DNA of 53,687 nucleotides from Oscillospiraceae bacterium (GCA_015067935.1 SVLL01000005.1:1-53687); one strand, 5' to 3'. Positions 25,224 to 33,272 are shown, numbered from the stretch's first letter. Numbers and translations: made by a program. The notes: generated from the sequence alone by a model not told the origin.

Positions 25224-26315
25224 TCAGTACTTGCCGGACAGGCGGTCCAGCATATCCCACACGCCCAGCATATACATAATGCCCAGAGCGCGGTCATACA
25301 AACCGTAACCGGGGCGGACAGTGCCTGGGCCCTCGCCCCACAGGTGACGGCCGTGATCGGGACGGATGTAGCCCTCGTAGCCGCAATCGTGGTAAGCCTT
25401 CAGGATCTCCAGAATGCCGGTGTCGCCGTCGCAATCACGATGAGATGCCTCGGAGAAGTCACCGTTTTCAAAGTGCTTGACATTGCGGATATGTGCAAAA
25501 GCAATGCGGTCGCAGTGCTTGCGCACCACATTGGCGACATTGTTATTGGGGTCTGCATTCAGACTGCCGGAGCAAAGGGTCAGGCAGTTGCAGGGATGGT
25601 CCACCATCTCCAGGAAGCGGTCGATGTTGGCCTCGTTGATCAGCAGACGGGGCAGGCCGAAGATGTCCCAAGGGGGATCGTCCATGTGGATAGCCATCTT
25701 GATGCCGCATTCCTCACAGGTAGGCATCAAAGCCTCAAGGAAGTACTTCAGGTTGGCCCACAGCTTCTCGTGATCCACATCGGCATAGGCCTTGAACAGC
25801 TCATCCAGCTTCGCCATACGCTCGGGCTCCCAACCGGGGAAGGACATATTGTACTTCTCTGTGAAGTCCAGAATGTACTTTGCCATAGCGTTGTAGTCAT
25901 CCTGAATCATACCCTTTTCGTAGAACAGAGCGGTAGAACCGTCGCCCACCTCGTGGAACAGATTGGAACGGGTCCAGTCAAAGATGGGCATAAAATTGTA
26001 GCAGATAACCTTCACGCCAAACTTACTCAGATTGCGGATGGTCTGCTTGTAGGCCTCAATGTGCTTATCACGGCTGGGCAGACCGATCTTAATATCATCG
26101 TGGACATTAACGGATTCTACCACATCCATATTAAAGCCATAGGGAGCCAGCTGCTTCTGAACCTCTGCGATTTCCTCCACTTCCCAGACCTCACCGGGCA
26201 TTTTGTGGTGAAGTGCCCAGACGATGCTGGTCACGCCGGGGATCTGCTTGATGTCAGAGAGCTTGATGTTGTCGTTGCCTTCGCCATACCAGCGAAAACC
26301 CATTTGCATAGGCAT
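25224..26315 (-). CDS. uxuA: Mannonate dehydratase
   Basis: Dehydrates D-mannonate to 2-keto-3-deoxygluconate in hexuronate catabolism. The 363-aa length matches. The TIM-barrel family is recognised by its N-terminal MGFRWYGEGND, HHKMPGEVW and VVESVNVHDDIK, and the metal-binding segments AIHMDDPPW, HIRNVK and RPDHGRHLWGE. GGAGG is 7 nt upstream of the ATG. It is the first gene after a promoter with a large inverted-repeat operator and is followed by the SDR reductase. Confidence 0.96.
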   Translation of the reverse strand: MPMQMGFRWYGEGNDNIKLSDIKQIPGVTSIVWALHHKMPGEVWEVEEIAEVQKQLAPYGFNMDVVESVNVHDDIKIGLPSRDKHIEAYKQTIRNLSKFGVKVICYNFMPIFDWTRSNLFHEVGDGSTALFYEKGMIQDDYNAMAKYILDFTEKYNMSFPGWEPERMAKLDELFKAYADVDHEKLWANLKYFLEALMPTCEECGIKMAIHMDDPPWDIFGLPRLLINEANIDRFLEMVDHPCNCLTLCSGSLNADPNNNVANVVRKHCDRIAFAHIRNVKHFENGDFSEASHRDCDGDTGILEILKAYHDCGYEGYIRPDHGRHLWGEGPGTVRPGYGLYDRALGIMYMLGVWDMLDRLSGKY

Positions 26316-26347
26316 AGTTTTTCCTCCTATATTTTCAGATTACGGAC

Positions 26348-26376
26348 AGTATACCACGAAATATTTGCAATGGAAA
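26348..26376 (-). promoter_or_regulatory. Promoter of uxuA operon
   Basis: Minus-strand TTTCCA (26371-26376), 17 bp, TATACT (26348-26353) with extended TG. The proximal arm of the inverted repeat overlaps the -35 and spacer. Confidence 0.65.
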
Positions 26377-26408
26377 GGGCAAATATTGTCAATTCCATTG
26401 CAAATATT
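26360..26408. promoter_or_regulatory. Large inverted repeat operator upstream of uxuA
   Basis: Perfect 16-bp arms AATATTTGCAATGGAA (26360-26375) and its complement (26393-26408), separated by 17 bp that contain a third half-site GCAAATATT (26379-26387). It lies over the -35 region of uxuA, suggesting binding of a multimeric or AraC/LacI/GntR-type regulator. Confidence 0.75.
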
Positions 26409-26416
26409 CTACATTT

Positions 26417-28666
26417 TTACTTCTTTGCCTTCATTTTGATGCGAACGAGCTTCTTGTTCAGCTTCAGCAGGTCTTCCTTGGTGAATTTTACATCCATCAT
26501 ACCGCCTGCCATAGTCAACAGACGCAGAACGGTAAAGCCGCCCATCATACTCATCAATTCGGGAGTCATCTCAAAGCCCATAGGCTTTGCCTTCTCGCCC
26601 TTCTTTTTACCGCCCAGCATCTTGCCCATCAGCTTGGCAAAAAGCAGCTTTCCGCGGAAGGTAACGATCACATCGCTCATCTTGGAGTTCAGGGAAAGAC
26701 GGCCATCCTTCTCCTCGATATCAAACCAGTTCAGGATTGCGCCCTCTTCCTTCAGGCGATACTCCTCATTGAAGGTGTCCACCTTGCGGATGACGCTCTC
26801 ATCCTTCAGCTCACCGGCCACAGCCACCAGTTTTGTTTCGCCCACATTGGGAACATCGAAATAGAAGAAGTGATCTGCACTTTCCTTCACGCCCACAGAC
26901 ACACCGTTGGCAAACAGCTCAACAGAGGGCAGGTTGGAGTAAACAGTGACCTTGGTCACATCCTCTACCCGGTCGATGTAACGCTTGCCGCACAGGTGGA
27001 TCATAGGCTCGGGATTCAGCCATGCCTTGTAAGCGTAGAAGGCATCCTTTTTGTACTTGCGGTCGAAGGTAATCAGACCCTTGTGGTTCTGGCCGTTCTC
27101 GCCGCCCTCTGCACGGGCATCGGCACCGAAGTCAAACATATTCCACACATGGGTTGCCCACATATACTGACGGGAGAACAGCTGCTTGATCAGCTCCTCG
27201 TGGTAGTATGCCTGATATTCCTCAGTGTAGTCGCCCTGACGGGGATCGGAGTTGTGCCAGTTCAAGGCCTCACAGCCGTACTCGGAGCAACCGATGGGAA
27301 TATTGGGATGCATAGCGTGGAACTTATCGAACCAAGGTCCGTTCATAGAGGTATCGCCGCCGTACCAGCCGAAGTAGTGGTTATAGGAAACCACATCGGG
27401 AATCTGCAGGTAGGGATCATCCATTTTGCACATGGACACAGCTGCGATGGTGGTCTTACGGGTCTTGTCCATCTCGTGGCACAGTTCATTCAGTACCCGG
27501 TGATTATCCAACAGGTCTGCATCGGAACCGCCGATGGAAATTTCGTTGCTCAGACCCCAAACCACAATGCAGGGGTGGTTGTAGTTCTGAGTAATCAGTT
27601 CCTTCATCTGTGAAATGGTATTCTCGCGGCCGCCGGGCATATGCTTGGAAATATAGGGAATTTCAGCCCAGATAACCTGACCGTACTGGTCACACAGGTC
27701 GTAGAAATACTGGTCGTGCTGATAGTGAGCCAGGCGGATGGTGGTAGCACCTACCTCGCAGATCAGCTCAATATCTTCCTTGTGATCTTCCTTGCTGAGC
27801 GCATTGCCCTTGCCCCAGCGGTCCTGATGGCGGGACACGCCCCGCAGGGGGTACTCTTCTCCATTGAGGATGAAACCCCGGTTGGGATCGATCTCATAGC
27901 TGCGGCAGCCGAAAGCGGAGGAAACATTGTCCACAACCGTCTCGTTTTCCACCAGCTCAGCCTTGGCACTGTACAGATAGGGATCCTTGCGGCCATGCCA
28001 CTTGTGAACATTCTCGATCACACAGTCAGCCTTAGTTTCTGCCGTCACAGTCTGGGCAACCACATTGCCCTCGGCATCGGTCAGCGTATAACGGATGGTC
28101 TGGTCTTCTTTCTGATTGGTCAGGTAGACCTTCACTTCCACATTGGCATTCTTGCCGTCGATGACAGGAGTCACCTGAATGCCGGGGCCGCCGTAGTAAT
28201 CCAGATCAAAGTGAGAATCGGCAACTGCAACGATGTTTACATCCCGGTACAGACCGCCGTAGAAGGTGAAGTCAGCCATCTGGGGATATACCTGCTCATT
28301 GGCAGCATTGTCAACCGTGATGACCAGCAGGCTGGTCTCCTGCAGGGTTTCCGTAAGGTTCACACGCCAAGTGGAGTAGCCGCCGTCGTGATGGGCAAGG
28401 TGCTTACCGTCCAGATATACATCTGCAGAGGAGTTTGCACCCCGGATTTCCAGATAATACTGTTGGGCAATGGGCAGTTCTGCCTTGTTAAGCACCTTGG
28501 CATAGCAGGCAGTGCCGCGGAAATAGTCGTTGCCGCCGTCCTGACCGTCCACAGCATTCCAGCTGTGGGGCAGGTCCACCTTCTCCCAGTCGCCGGGCAG
28601 CATGGCAGGAATTTCGCTTTGCTTGTTGAACACCCATCCGGTGTTCAGGTTAATAATTTGTCGCAT
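26417..28666 (-). CDS. GH2 glycoside hydrolase, probable intracellular beta-glucuronidase
   Basis: 749-aa GH2 enzyme without a signal peptide, so cytoplasmic. It has the sugar-binding, Ig-like and TIM-barrel domains. Catalytic acid/base Glu375 (GLSNEI) and nucleophile Glu462 (CSEYG) are present. N527-H-K529 matches the N-x-K pattern of beta-glucuronidases, though some GH2 beta-galactosidases share it. About 120 extra C-terminal residues include a Lys/Met-rich stretch (GGKKKGEKAK). The hexuronide symporter upstream and uxuA/SDR downstream favour glucuronides over galactosides as substrate. The start follows GGAGG at 7 nt. Confidence 0.85.
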   Translation of the reverse strand: MRQIINLNTGWVFNKQSEIPAMLPGDWEKVDLPHSWNAVDGQDGGNDYFRGTACYAKVLNKAELPIAQQYYLEIRGANSSADVYLDGKHLAHHDGGYSTWRVNLTETLQETSLLVITVDNAANEQVYPQMADFTFYGGLYRDVNIVAVADSHFDLDYYGGPGIQVTPVIDGKNANVEVKVYLTNQKEDQTIRYTLTDAEGNVVAQTVTAETKADCVIENVHKWHGRKDPYLYSAKAELVENETVVDNVSSAFGCRSYEIDPNRGFILNGEEYPLRGVSRHQDRWGKGNALSKEDHKEDIELICEVGATTIRLAHYQHDQYFYDLCDQYGQVIWAEIPYISKHMPGGRENTISQMKELITQNYNHPCIVVWGLSNEISIGGSDADLLDNHRVLNELCHEMDKTRKTTIAAVSMCKMDDPYLQIPDVVSYNHYFGWYGGDTSMNGPWFDKFHAMHPNIPIGCSEYGCEALNWHNSDPRQGDYTEEYQAYYHEELIKQLFSRQYMWATHVWNMFDFGADARAEGGENGQNHKGLITFDRKYKKDAFYAYKAWLNPEPMIHLCGKRYIDRVEDVTKVTVYSNLPSVELFANGVSVGVKESADHFFYFDVPNVGETKLVAVAGELKDESVIRKVDTFNEEYRLKEEGAILNWFDIEEKDGRLSLNSKMSDVIVTFRGKLLFAKLMGKMLGGKKKGEKAKPMGFEMTPELMSMMGGFTVLRLLTMAGGMMDVKFTKEDLLKLNKKLVRIKMKAKK

Positions 28667-28702
28667 AAAAAAGCCTCCAGCTTATTTCGGATTTCGGACG
28701 CA

Positions 28703-28731
28703 CTGCCGCATCCGAAAATCAGATGCGGCAG
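28703..28731 (-). other. Intercistronic hairpin between symporter and GH2 genes
   Basis: Perfect 10-bp GC-rich stem CTGCCGCATC (28703-28712) with 28722-28731, no T run. It probably stabilises or processes the operon mRNA rather than terminating it. Confidence 0.55.
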
Positions 28732-28741
28732 CTATCAGATA

Positions 28742-30343
28742 TTATTCAGCAGCGTGGCGTTCAGCCAGCTCAGCATTCATTTTATCAACCGTCTTCTTGT
28801 CAATATTGTACACAAGTGCAACACCAACAAACTGGCAAACGGCACTGAACAGATACAGAATGGCTACCAGCCAGCACATATTCTCAGCAGTCTGAGCAGA
28901 CTGACCAATGGTACCCAGCTTCTCTTCGTAGCCGATGAGGCCGGTGCCCATAATGGCAATGACAGCAGCAGGACCGACACCCTGTGCCAGCTTACGGAAG
29001 AAGGAGTGCAGTGCGTAAACAACACCCTCCTCGCGCTGACCGAATTTCCATTCCTGATAGTCGATGGCATCGCCCATCATAGCCCAGGAAACGCAGTTAT
29101 AGAAGCCCATGCCGAGACCGAAGAAGACCAGACCGAGCATATAAACGATCAACTGGAGATTTCTGGGGCACAGGGGGAAGATGCACAAAATGGCACCGCC
29201 GATCAAACCGGCAATAGAACCGATAGAAGCGACTTCCTTCTTGCCATGCTTCTTAACGAGCTTGGTGGCAAAGGGCATAAAAATGAACATAGGCAGGAAG
29301 CCAACCATCTGCACCAAACCGGACAAAGATGCCTGACCAAAGTGGGTAGCGAACATAATGGTATTGGCGGTGGTAGCGGATTGCATACCCAGGAACATAC
29401 CCATAGCAGCGATGGTGCAGCCAACAGCGGGACGGTTCTTCATAAAGGTACCAAAGGACTTGAACAGGTTGACCTTTTCACCGGTCTCCTGCGTGGATTG
29501 TGCATACTCATCGCCGCGGATGGTAATATTCTTGATCATAAAGATGAAGAACACAAACGCCAGAACACCCATAATCAGGGCAGCCCAGAAAACCATTTCA
29601 CCCTTCAGAACCTCCAGCTGTGCACCGGTCAGAGGGCTGTAAACCGCATCGCCGATCTCATAAAGCTGACCGGCCTTATCGCCGAAAATTTGGGGATTGT
29701 TGGGGTAATGTGTAAAGTCCTCAGCGGTGAGACCGGTGCCTTCCAGAGTAGGAGCGATCTTGTCCCAGAAAGCAGCAGTGCCTTCTGCAGTCCAGGTAAT
29801 CTTATTCCAAATCAGCATAGGCAGGATCATACCGGGAACCATACCGCCCACTGCACCGCCGATGGAACGGAACACGGAAAGAGAGGCTCTCTCCTCGTTC
29901 TTATCGGTAACCAGGTTCAGCATCGTGCCGTAGGGAACATTTGCCATGGTGTAGGCAGCATCCCAAATCACATAACCCATAATGAAGACGAGAGCCTTCA
30001 CCCATGTATCAGTAGTCTGAGGATTCAGGGGCAGGAATACAGCTGCACCGCCGATCAGCAGACCGCAGGCACCCAAGAAGATGTACTGCTTATACTTGCC
30101 CAGCTTGTATCTTCTCTTGTCGTTGTCGATCAGGGAGCCGATCAGAGGATCGTTGATTGCATCCCACGCCTGCACGATCAGCAGAAGGATGGAGAACAAA
30201 CCGGTTTCCATCATCATAAAGACCAGCCAGAAAGTCTGAACTGTGCTCTTTAAGCCGAAACTCAGGTTACAACCGGCGTCGCCGGCTGCATAAGCCAGTT
30301 TGTCGCGAATGCCAAAGGGTCTTGTTTCGTTTTTGGTTTTCAC
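28742..30343 (-). CDS. GPH-family glycoside/hexuronide:cation symporter
   Basis: 533-aa MFS-superfamily carrier of the glycoside-pentoside-hexuronide group. The N-terminal FGIRDKLAYAAGDAGCN and the AWDAINDPLIGSLIDN motif are diagnostic, as is the later GMGFYNCVSWAMMGDAIDYQEW. About 12 membrane segments are seen. It is longer than usual because of an extracellular stretch around residues 185-240. The start is GTG with GGAGG 8 nt upstream. It lies directly upstream of the GH2 gene on the same strand, so it probably imports the glycuronides cleaved inside the cell. It is divergent from an AraC regulator. Confidence 0.92.
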   Translation of the reverse strand: MKTKNETRPFGIRDKLAYAAGDAGCNLSFGLKSTVQTFWLVFMMMETGLFSILLLIVQAWDAINDPLIGSLIDNDKRRYKLGKYKQYIFLGACGLLIGGAAVFLPLNPQTTDTWVKALVFIMGYVIWDAAYTMANVPYGTMLNLVTDKNEERASLSVFRSIGGAVGGMVPGMILPMLIWNKITWTAEGTAAFWDKIAPTLEGTGLTAEDFTHYPNNPQIFGDKAGQLYEIGDAVYSPLTGAQLEVLKGEMVFWAALIMGVLAFVFFIFMIKNITIRGDEYAQSTQETGEKVNLFKSFGTFMKNRPAVGCTIAAMGMFLGMQSATTANTIMFATHFGQASLSGLVQMVGFLPMFIFMPFATKLVKKHGKKEVASIGSIAGLIGGAILCIFPLCPRNLQLIVYMLGLVFFGLGMGFYNCVSWAMMGDAIDYQEWKFGQREEGVVYALHSFFRKLAQGVGPAAVIAIMGTGLIGYEEKLGTIGQSAQTAENMCWLVAILYLFSAVCQFVGVALVYNIDKKTVDKMNAELAERHAAE

Positions 30344-30405
30344 AAAAAATGCCTCCTTTGTATTATTTCATAAGATTTCCAGTTGAAAACCTCTCTTGCT
30401 CCGTC

Positions 30406-30434
30406 ATTTTACCAAAAGAAAAGGCTTGAGAAAA
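30406..30434 (-). promoter_or_regulatory. Candidate promoter of the symporter-GH2 operon
   Basis: Extended -10 TGGTAAAAT (30406-30411 on minus) with a poor -35 (TTTTCT, 30429-30434), consistent with activator dependence. It overlaps the divergent araC-type promoter. Confidence 0.4.
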
Positions 30435-30454
30435 CAACAAATCTGTGTTATACT
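30426..30454 (+). promoter_or_regulatory. Promoter of AraC-family regulator
   Basis: TTGAGA (30426-30431), 17 bp, TATACT (30449-30454) with extended TG, 36 bp upstream of the ATG. Confidence 0.72.
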
Positions 30455-30490
30455 ATCATAAATCTTATAATTTTAACAAGGAGTTAACAA

Positions 30491-31744
30491 ATGGTGGAAA
30501 AAGTTCGGTTAATCAGGGAATTCTCGGCCCTTTTTCCCTGTGCAGAATTCCATTTAATGCCCAATTCCGAAGAGGGCGTGCGGTCCTATTTGCGGGATGT
30601 CCTCTCTCCGCGTCTAGGTGCGGATCTGAGCAATCACCCTGCTGTTCCCCACATCCGCACTCTGGATTCTGAGCATATCTATGAATTTGGCCCTTTCCCC
30701 GGTATCATTGCCTTGATCTATGTTTGCAAAACCACCGGGCAGATTCTCTTTGTGGGACCCGTAACCACAGAAAGCTACACGAGCAATCACCTGATTGCCT
30801 ATCTGCAGCAGCAGAATGTACCTCAAAAAACAATTCAGCAGTTTCTGGAAACTGCCAGTCATCTCCCCTCCGTGACCGTATACAATCTTTATTGCTTTAC
30901 AGATCTTTTGCTGCGGCACATCTGCGATATCCACCTGCCCATTCCCGTTGTGAAGGCAGAGCAAACCTTCCCAGTCAACCCCACCGAGCTTCTGGCAGAT
31001 TCCCAACCCATCAAAAATGTCAGTATGATCCGTCAGGTCGAGGACCGCTATGAAATCAGCAGCCTTTTGACAGAGGCGGTGAAGCTGGGAAATCTTTCTT
31101 TGGCACTGCAGGCCTTGCGTCACAGCGGTGAGCATTATGATTCCTTTAACCGCAGTCAGAATCCTCTGCGAAATATGCAGAACCAATGTATTATCCTCAA
31201 TACGCAGCTGCGCCACTCTTTGGAAGGCAGCGGCATCCATCCCTATGATCTGGATCAGCTTTCCAATAACATCGGTATGCAGATTGAGCGGCTGAACACC
31301 CCCAGTATGGTCACACCCTTCACCACTTATATCATTGAACAGTATTGCCATCTGGTGCAGGAACAATCCTACCGCTCACTGAGTAACCTGTCCCATCAGG
31401 CGGTGATCTATATCAAGAACAACCTGAACGGCAATCTGACGGTAAAGGAAACCGCCAAAGAGCTGTCGGTGCATCCGGACTATCTCTCCCATCAGTTCAG
31501 CAAGGAAATGGGAATGACCTTTATTGCATTTTTGAATAGAGAGCGATGTGCGCAGGCCGCCAATCTTCTGAAGCACACCAGCCTGCAGATCAAGCAAATT
31601 TCCGCCATCGTCGGCTTCAATACCATCAGCTATTTTACCAAGCAGTTCACCCAATTCTATGGCAAAACACCCCGGGATTACCGAAACGAACGCATATTCC
31701 GTAATCAAAAGCATACAAACGGACAAAAGGAGAACAGATTATGA
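30491..31744 (+). CDS. AraC-family transcriptional regulator
   Basis: 417-aa regulator with a long N-terminal sensing region (about 1-310, no recognised cupin motif) and a C-terminal double helix-turn-helix: YIKNNLNGNLTVKETAKEL through VGFNTISYFTKQF and YGKTPRDYR. AGGAG lies 7-8 nt before the ATG. It is divergently transcribed from the hexuronide symporter, the usual position for a local activator of a sugar locus, so it is the prime candidate regulator. Its stop overlaps the nitroreductase start (ATGA). Confidence 0.92.
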   Translation: MVEKVRLIREFSALFPCAEFHLMPNSEEGVRSYLRDVLSPRLGADLSNHPAVPHIRTLDSEHIYEFGPFPGIIALIYVCKTTGQILFVGPVTTESYTSNHLIAYLQQQNVPQKTIQQFLETASHLPSVTVYNLYCFTDLLLRHICDIHLPIPVVKAEQTFPVNPTELLADSQPIKNVSMIRQVEDRYEISSLLTEAVKLGNLSLALQALRHSGEHYDSFNRSQNPLRNMQNQCIILNTQLRHSLEGSGIHPYDLDQLSNNIGMQIERLNTPSMVTPFTTYIIEQYCHLVQEQSYRSLSNLSHQAVIYIKNNLNGNLTVKETAKELSVHPDYLSHQFSKEMGMTFIAFLNRERCAQAANLLKHTSLQIKQISAIVGFNTISYFTKQFTQFYGKTPRDYRNERIFRNQKHTNGQKENRL

Positions 31745-32268
31745 ATTTTTACGAAATCGCAAAAAACCGCCAATCCTGCCGCTGCTATGACAGCACAAAG
31801 CCTGTGGAGGAAGAGAAAATCACTGCCATTCTGGAATCTGCACGCCTCTCCCCTTCCGCCTGCAACGGGCAGCCCTACCATCTGAGTGTGTGCCGGGGAG
31901 AAAACGCCAAAGCCGTAGCCAAGGCAACGATGGGTATGGGGATGAACAAGTTTGCCGCCGATGCCCCGGTGCTGCTGGTCATCTCCGAAAAGCCCTATGT
32001 GAAATCCGCCGCATTGGGTGCAAAGGTGAAGAAAAACGACTACCGTTCCATCGACATCGGCATCGTTGCCGCCTATATCACCTCTGAGGCGGCTGCACAG
32101 GGGCTGGGAAGCTGTATTCTGGGTTGGTTTGAAGATGACGACATCCGAAAAATCTGCGGTCTGGAAGGCACTGTGCGCCTCGTCATCACCATCGGCTACC
32201 CCAAGGAGAATGATAAGCTCCGGGAGAAAAAGCGCAAGACTTTGGAAGAGCTGGTAACACAGTTATAA
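31741..32268 (+). CDS. Nitroreductase family protein
   Basis: 175-aa FMN-dependent nitroreductase-like oxidoreductase. Family features: N-terminal AKNRQSCRCYD (R-S-x-R-x-Y/F type FMN contacts), ARLSPSACNGQPY, IDIGIVAAYITSEAAAQGLGSC and the C-terminal VITIGYPKE. The physiological substrate is unknown. It is translationally coupled to the AraC regulator by a 4-nt overlap. This is an odd pairing for the hexuronide locus and may simply be read-through architecture. Confidence 0.9.
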   Translation: MNFYEIAKNRQSCRCYDSTKPVEEEKITAILESARLSPSACNGQPYHLSVCRGENAKAVAKATMGMGMNKFAADAPVLLVISEKPYVKSAALGAKVKKNDYRSIDIGIVAAYITSEAAAQGLGSCILGWFEDDDIRKICGLEGTVRLVITIGYPKENDKLREKKRKTLEELVTQL

Positions 32269-32273
32269 GAATT

Positions 32274-32303
32274 GCCCCTTCGGTTTGAACCGAAGGGGCT
32301 TTA
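32274..32303. terminator. Bidirectional terminator
   Basis: GCCCCTTCGG (32274-32283) pairs with 32290-32299, with further A:T pairs inside. T-rich flank on plus; convergent gene ends at 32306. Confidence 0.85.
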
Positions 32304-32305
32304 TC

Positions 32306-32707
32306 TCAATACTTTTTCCGGACGATCATATAGCTGACCCAGTAGAGCAGCAGTTGCGCATAAGACATAATGGAAACGATAGCACCATACTTAGAAAGGC
32401 CAACACCTTTCAGAATGATGCTGACTACCAGACCGCCAATTACCGACAAATACCCAGCCCATGACCAAGCTTTCATTCGCAGAAATTTATTTCGTTCGTC
32501 CTCGCGTGCTACATCCACATTCTCCTGATACTCTTCATCAACATGATAACGAATATATCTGAAAAGAAATACCGCACCAACCATAACCAACGAAGTACCG
32601 AGGCCACTCCAATAGTTGTCCAGAACATTGGTTTCGCCGCAGATAATCAATGCGCCGCCAATAAGGATTTCCAGAATAATGGAAAGCAATCGGATTCTTT
32701 TTCTCAT
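32306..32707 (-). CDS. Small four-helix membrane protein of an XRE-regulator pair
   Basis: 133-aa hypothetical membrane protein with four hydrophobic segments (about 6-24, 35-50, 82-100, 108-128) and a charged cytoplasmic loop (YHVDEEYQENVDVAREDERN). Its start overlaps the stop of the upstream XRE regulator by 4 nt (ATGA), an arrangement common for XRE/small-membrane-protein pairs. I do not recognise a specific family or function. It is probably under the autoregulated promoter upstream of the regulator. Confidence 0.8.
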   Translation of the reverse strand: MRKRIRLLSIILEILIGGALIICGETNVLDNYWSGLGTSLVMVGAVFLFRYIRYHVDEEYQENVDVAREDERNKFLRMKAWSWAGYLSVIGGLVVSIILKGVGLSKYGAIVSIMSYAQLLLYWVSYMIVRKKY

Positions 32708-32907
32708 ACCTCATCCTCCTCGAAAATAAAAACTTCTTCAATGGTCATACCAAAGTATTTCGCAATGCTGTGGGCAAGATTGATGGACGGATTGTACCGC
32801 CCGGTTTCCAGCGAGCTGATGGTCTGCCGGGAAACCCCAAGGACTTTCGCAAAATCCTCCTGCCGGATTCCCCGCTCTTTTCGAATCGCTTCTATTCTGT
32901 TCTTCAC
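32704..32907 (-). CDS. XRE-family transcriptional regulator
   Basis: 67-aa Cro/CI-type helix-turn-helix protein, almost the whole length being the DNA-binding domain (IRKERGIRQEDFAKVLGVSRQTISSLETGRYNPS), with a short acidic tail. The start is GTG with AAGGAGCG upstream. It is coupled to a membrane-protein gene. Two 18-bp dyad sites flank its promoter, one over the -35 and one in the leader, which predicts autorepression. Confidence 0.92.
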   Translation of the reverse strand: MKNRIEAIRKERGIRQEDFAKVLGVSRQTISSLETGRYNPSINLAHSIAKYFGMTIEEVFIFEEDEV

Positions 32908-32923
32908 ACGCTCACGCTCCTTA

Positions 32924-32941
32924 TGTAAAGCTTCCTTGACA
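32924..32941. promoter_or_regulatory. XRE operator site 1 (leader)
   Basis: TGTAAAG-N4-CTTGACA imperfect dyad (6 of 7 bp per arm), between the -10 and the GTG start of the XRE gene. It is related to site 2 as an inverted copy. Confidence 0.65.
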
Positions 32942-32943
32942 TT

Positions 32944-32971
32944 AGTATAGCATATTATTCTTTTTTGTCAA
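32944..32971 (-). promoter_or_regulatory. Promoter of XRE regulator operon
   Basis: Minus-strand TTGACA (32966-32971), 16 bp, TATACT (32944-32949) with extended TG. Confidence 0.78.
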
Positions 32972-32983
32972 GTACGCTTTACA
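32966..32983. promoter_or_regulatory. XRE operator site 2 (over -35)
   Basis: TGTCAAG-N4-CTTTACA dyad covering the -35. With site 1 it makes a longer inverted arrangement: ATGTAAAGC-N4-TTGACA ... TGTCAA-N4-GCTTTACAT. Confidence 0.65.
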
Positions 32984-32998
32984 TTTCACAAAAAGAAA

Positions 32999-33048
32999 AT
33001 GCCACCCACAAGGGGTGGCTTTTTTATTGGTGGACTTGAGGAGATTCG
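32999..33048. repeat. Partial copy of tRNA-Ala 3' end plus its terminator (copy 1)
   Basis: 50 bp matching 33151-33201 except for one T in a T run. It contains the terminator hairpin (33001-33019) and the last 21 nt of the tRNA gene including CCA (33028-33048), then diverges within the T-loop. It resembles an attachment-site core or a remnant of a lost tRNA copy. Confidence 0.85.
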
Positions 33049-33150
33049 TATAATCATTGTTCGCCTCCGTCGAGCCGTCGGCGGTAACGCTCATCCGCGT
33101 TACATTTCATCATTCGAATCCCCTCTGCGTGAATACCATACCAACAAAAA

Positions 33151-33201
33151 ATGCCACCCACAAGGGGTGGCTTTTTTTATTGGTGGACTTGAGGAGATTC
33201 G
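33151..33201. repeat. Copy 2 of the tRNA-end/terminator repeat, within the intact tRNA-Ala locus
   Basis: Same 50-51 bp block as 32999-33048, here continuous with the full tRNA. The two copies are 152 bp apart, separated by about 100 bp with no recognisable gene. Confidence 0.85.
33153..33171 (-). terminator. Terminator of tRNA-Ala
   Basis: GCCACCC pairs with GGGTGGC around a 5-nt loop. On the minus strand it is followed by ATTTTTTG. An identical hairpin lies at 33001-33019. Confidence 0.88.
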
Positions 33202-33256
33202 AACTCCCGACCCCCACAATGCGAATGTGGTGCGCTCCCAGCTGCGCTACAAGCCC
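33181..33256 (-). tRNA. tRNA-Ala (anticodon CGC)
   Basis: 76-nt cloverleaf on the minus strand with encoded CCA. The acceptor GGGCTTG pairs with CAAGTCC, giving the G3:U70 wobble pair that specifies alanine. The D arm is present. Anticodon stem CCACA/TGTGG encloses loop TTCGCAT (anticodon CGC, reads GCG), and the T arm holds GTTCGAATC. A consensus promoter and a terminator flank it. Short ORFs drawn across it are not genes. Confidence 0.96.
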
Positions 33257-33272
33257 ATAGGATACGCTCCAA

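Noticed and set aside
27641-30253. 870-aa plus-strand ORF opposite the GH2 and symporter genes
   Set aside because: Spans two well-supported antisense genes and the spacer between them, composition is His/Gln/Leu-rich shadow translation, no ribosome site.
30344-30490. Catabolite-repression (cre) site in the hexuronide intergenic region
   Set aside because: No sequence close enough to the cre consensus was found; only an AAGATT/AATCTT-type inverted match too short to call.
33049-33150. Small RNA or second tRNA between the tRNA-end repeats
   Set aside because: Contains a TTCGAATC stretch but no foldable cloverleaf or promoter-terminator pair of its own.
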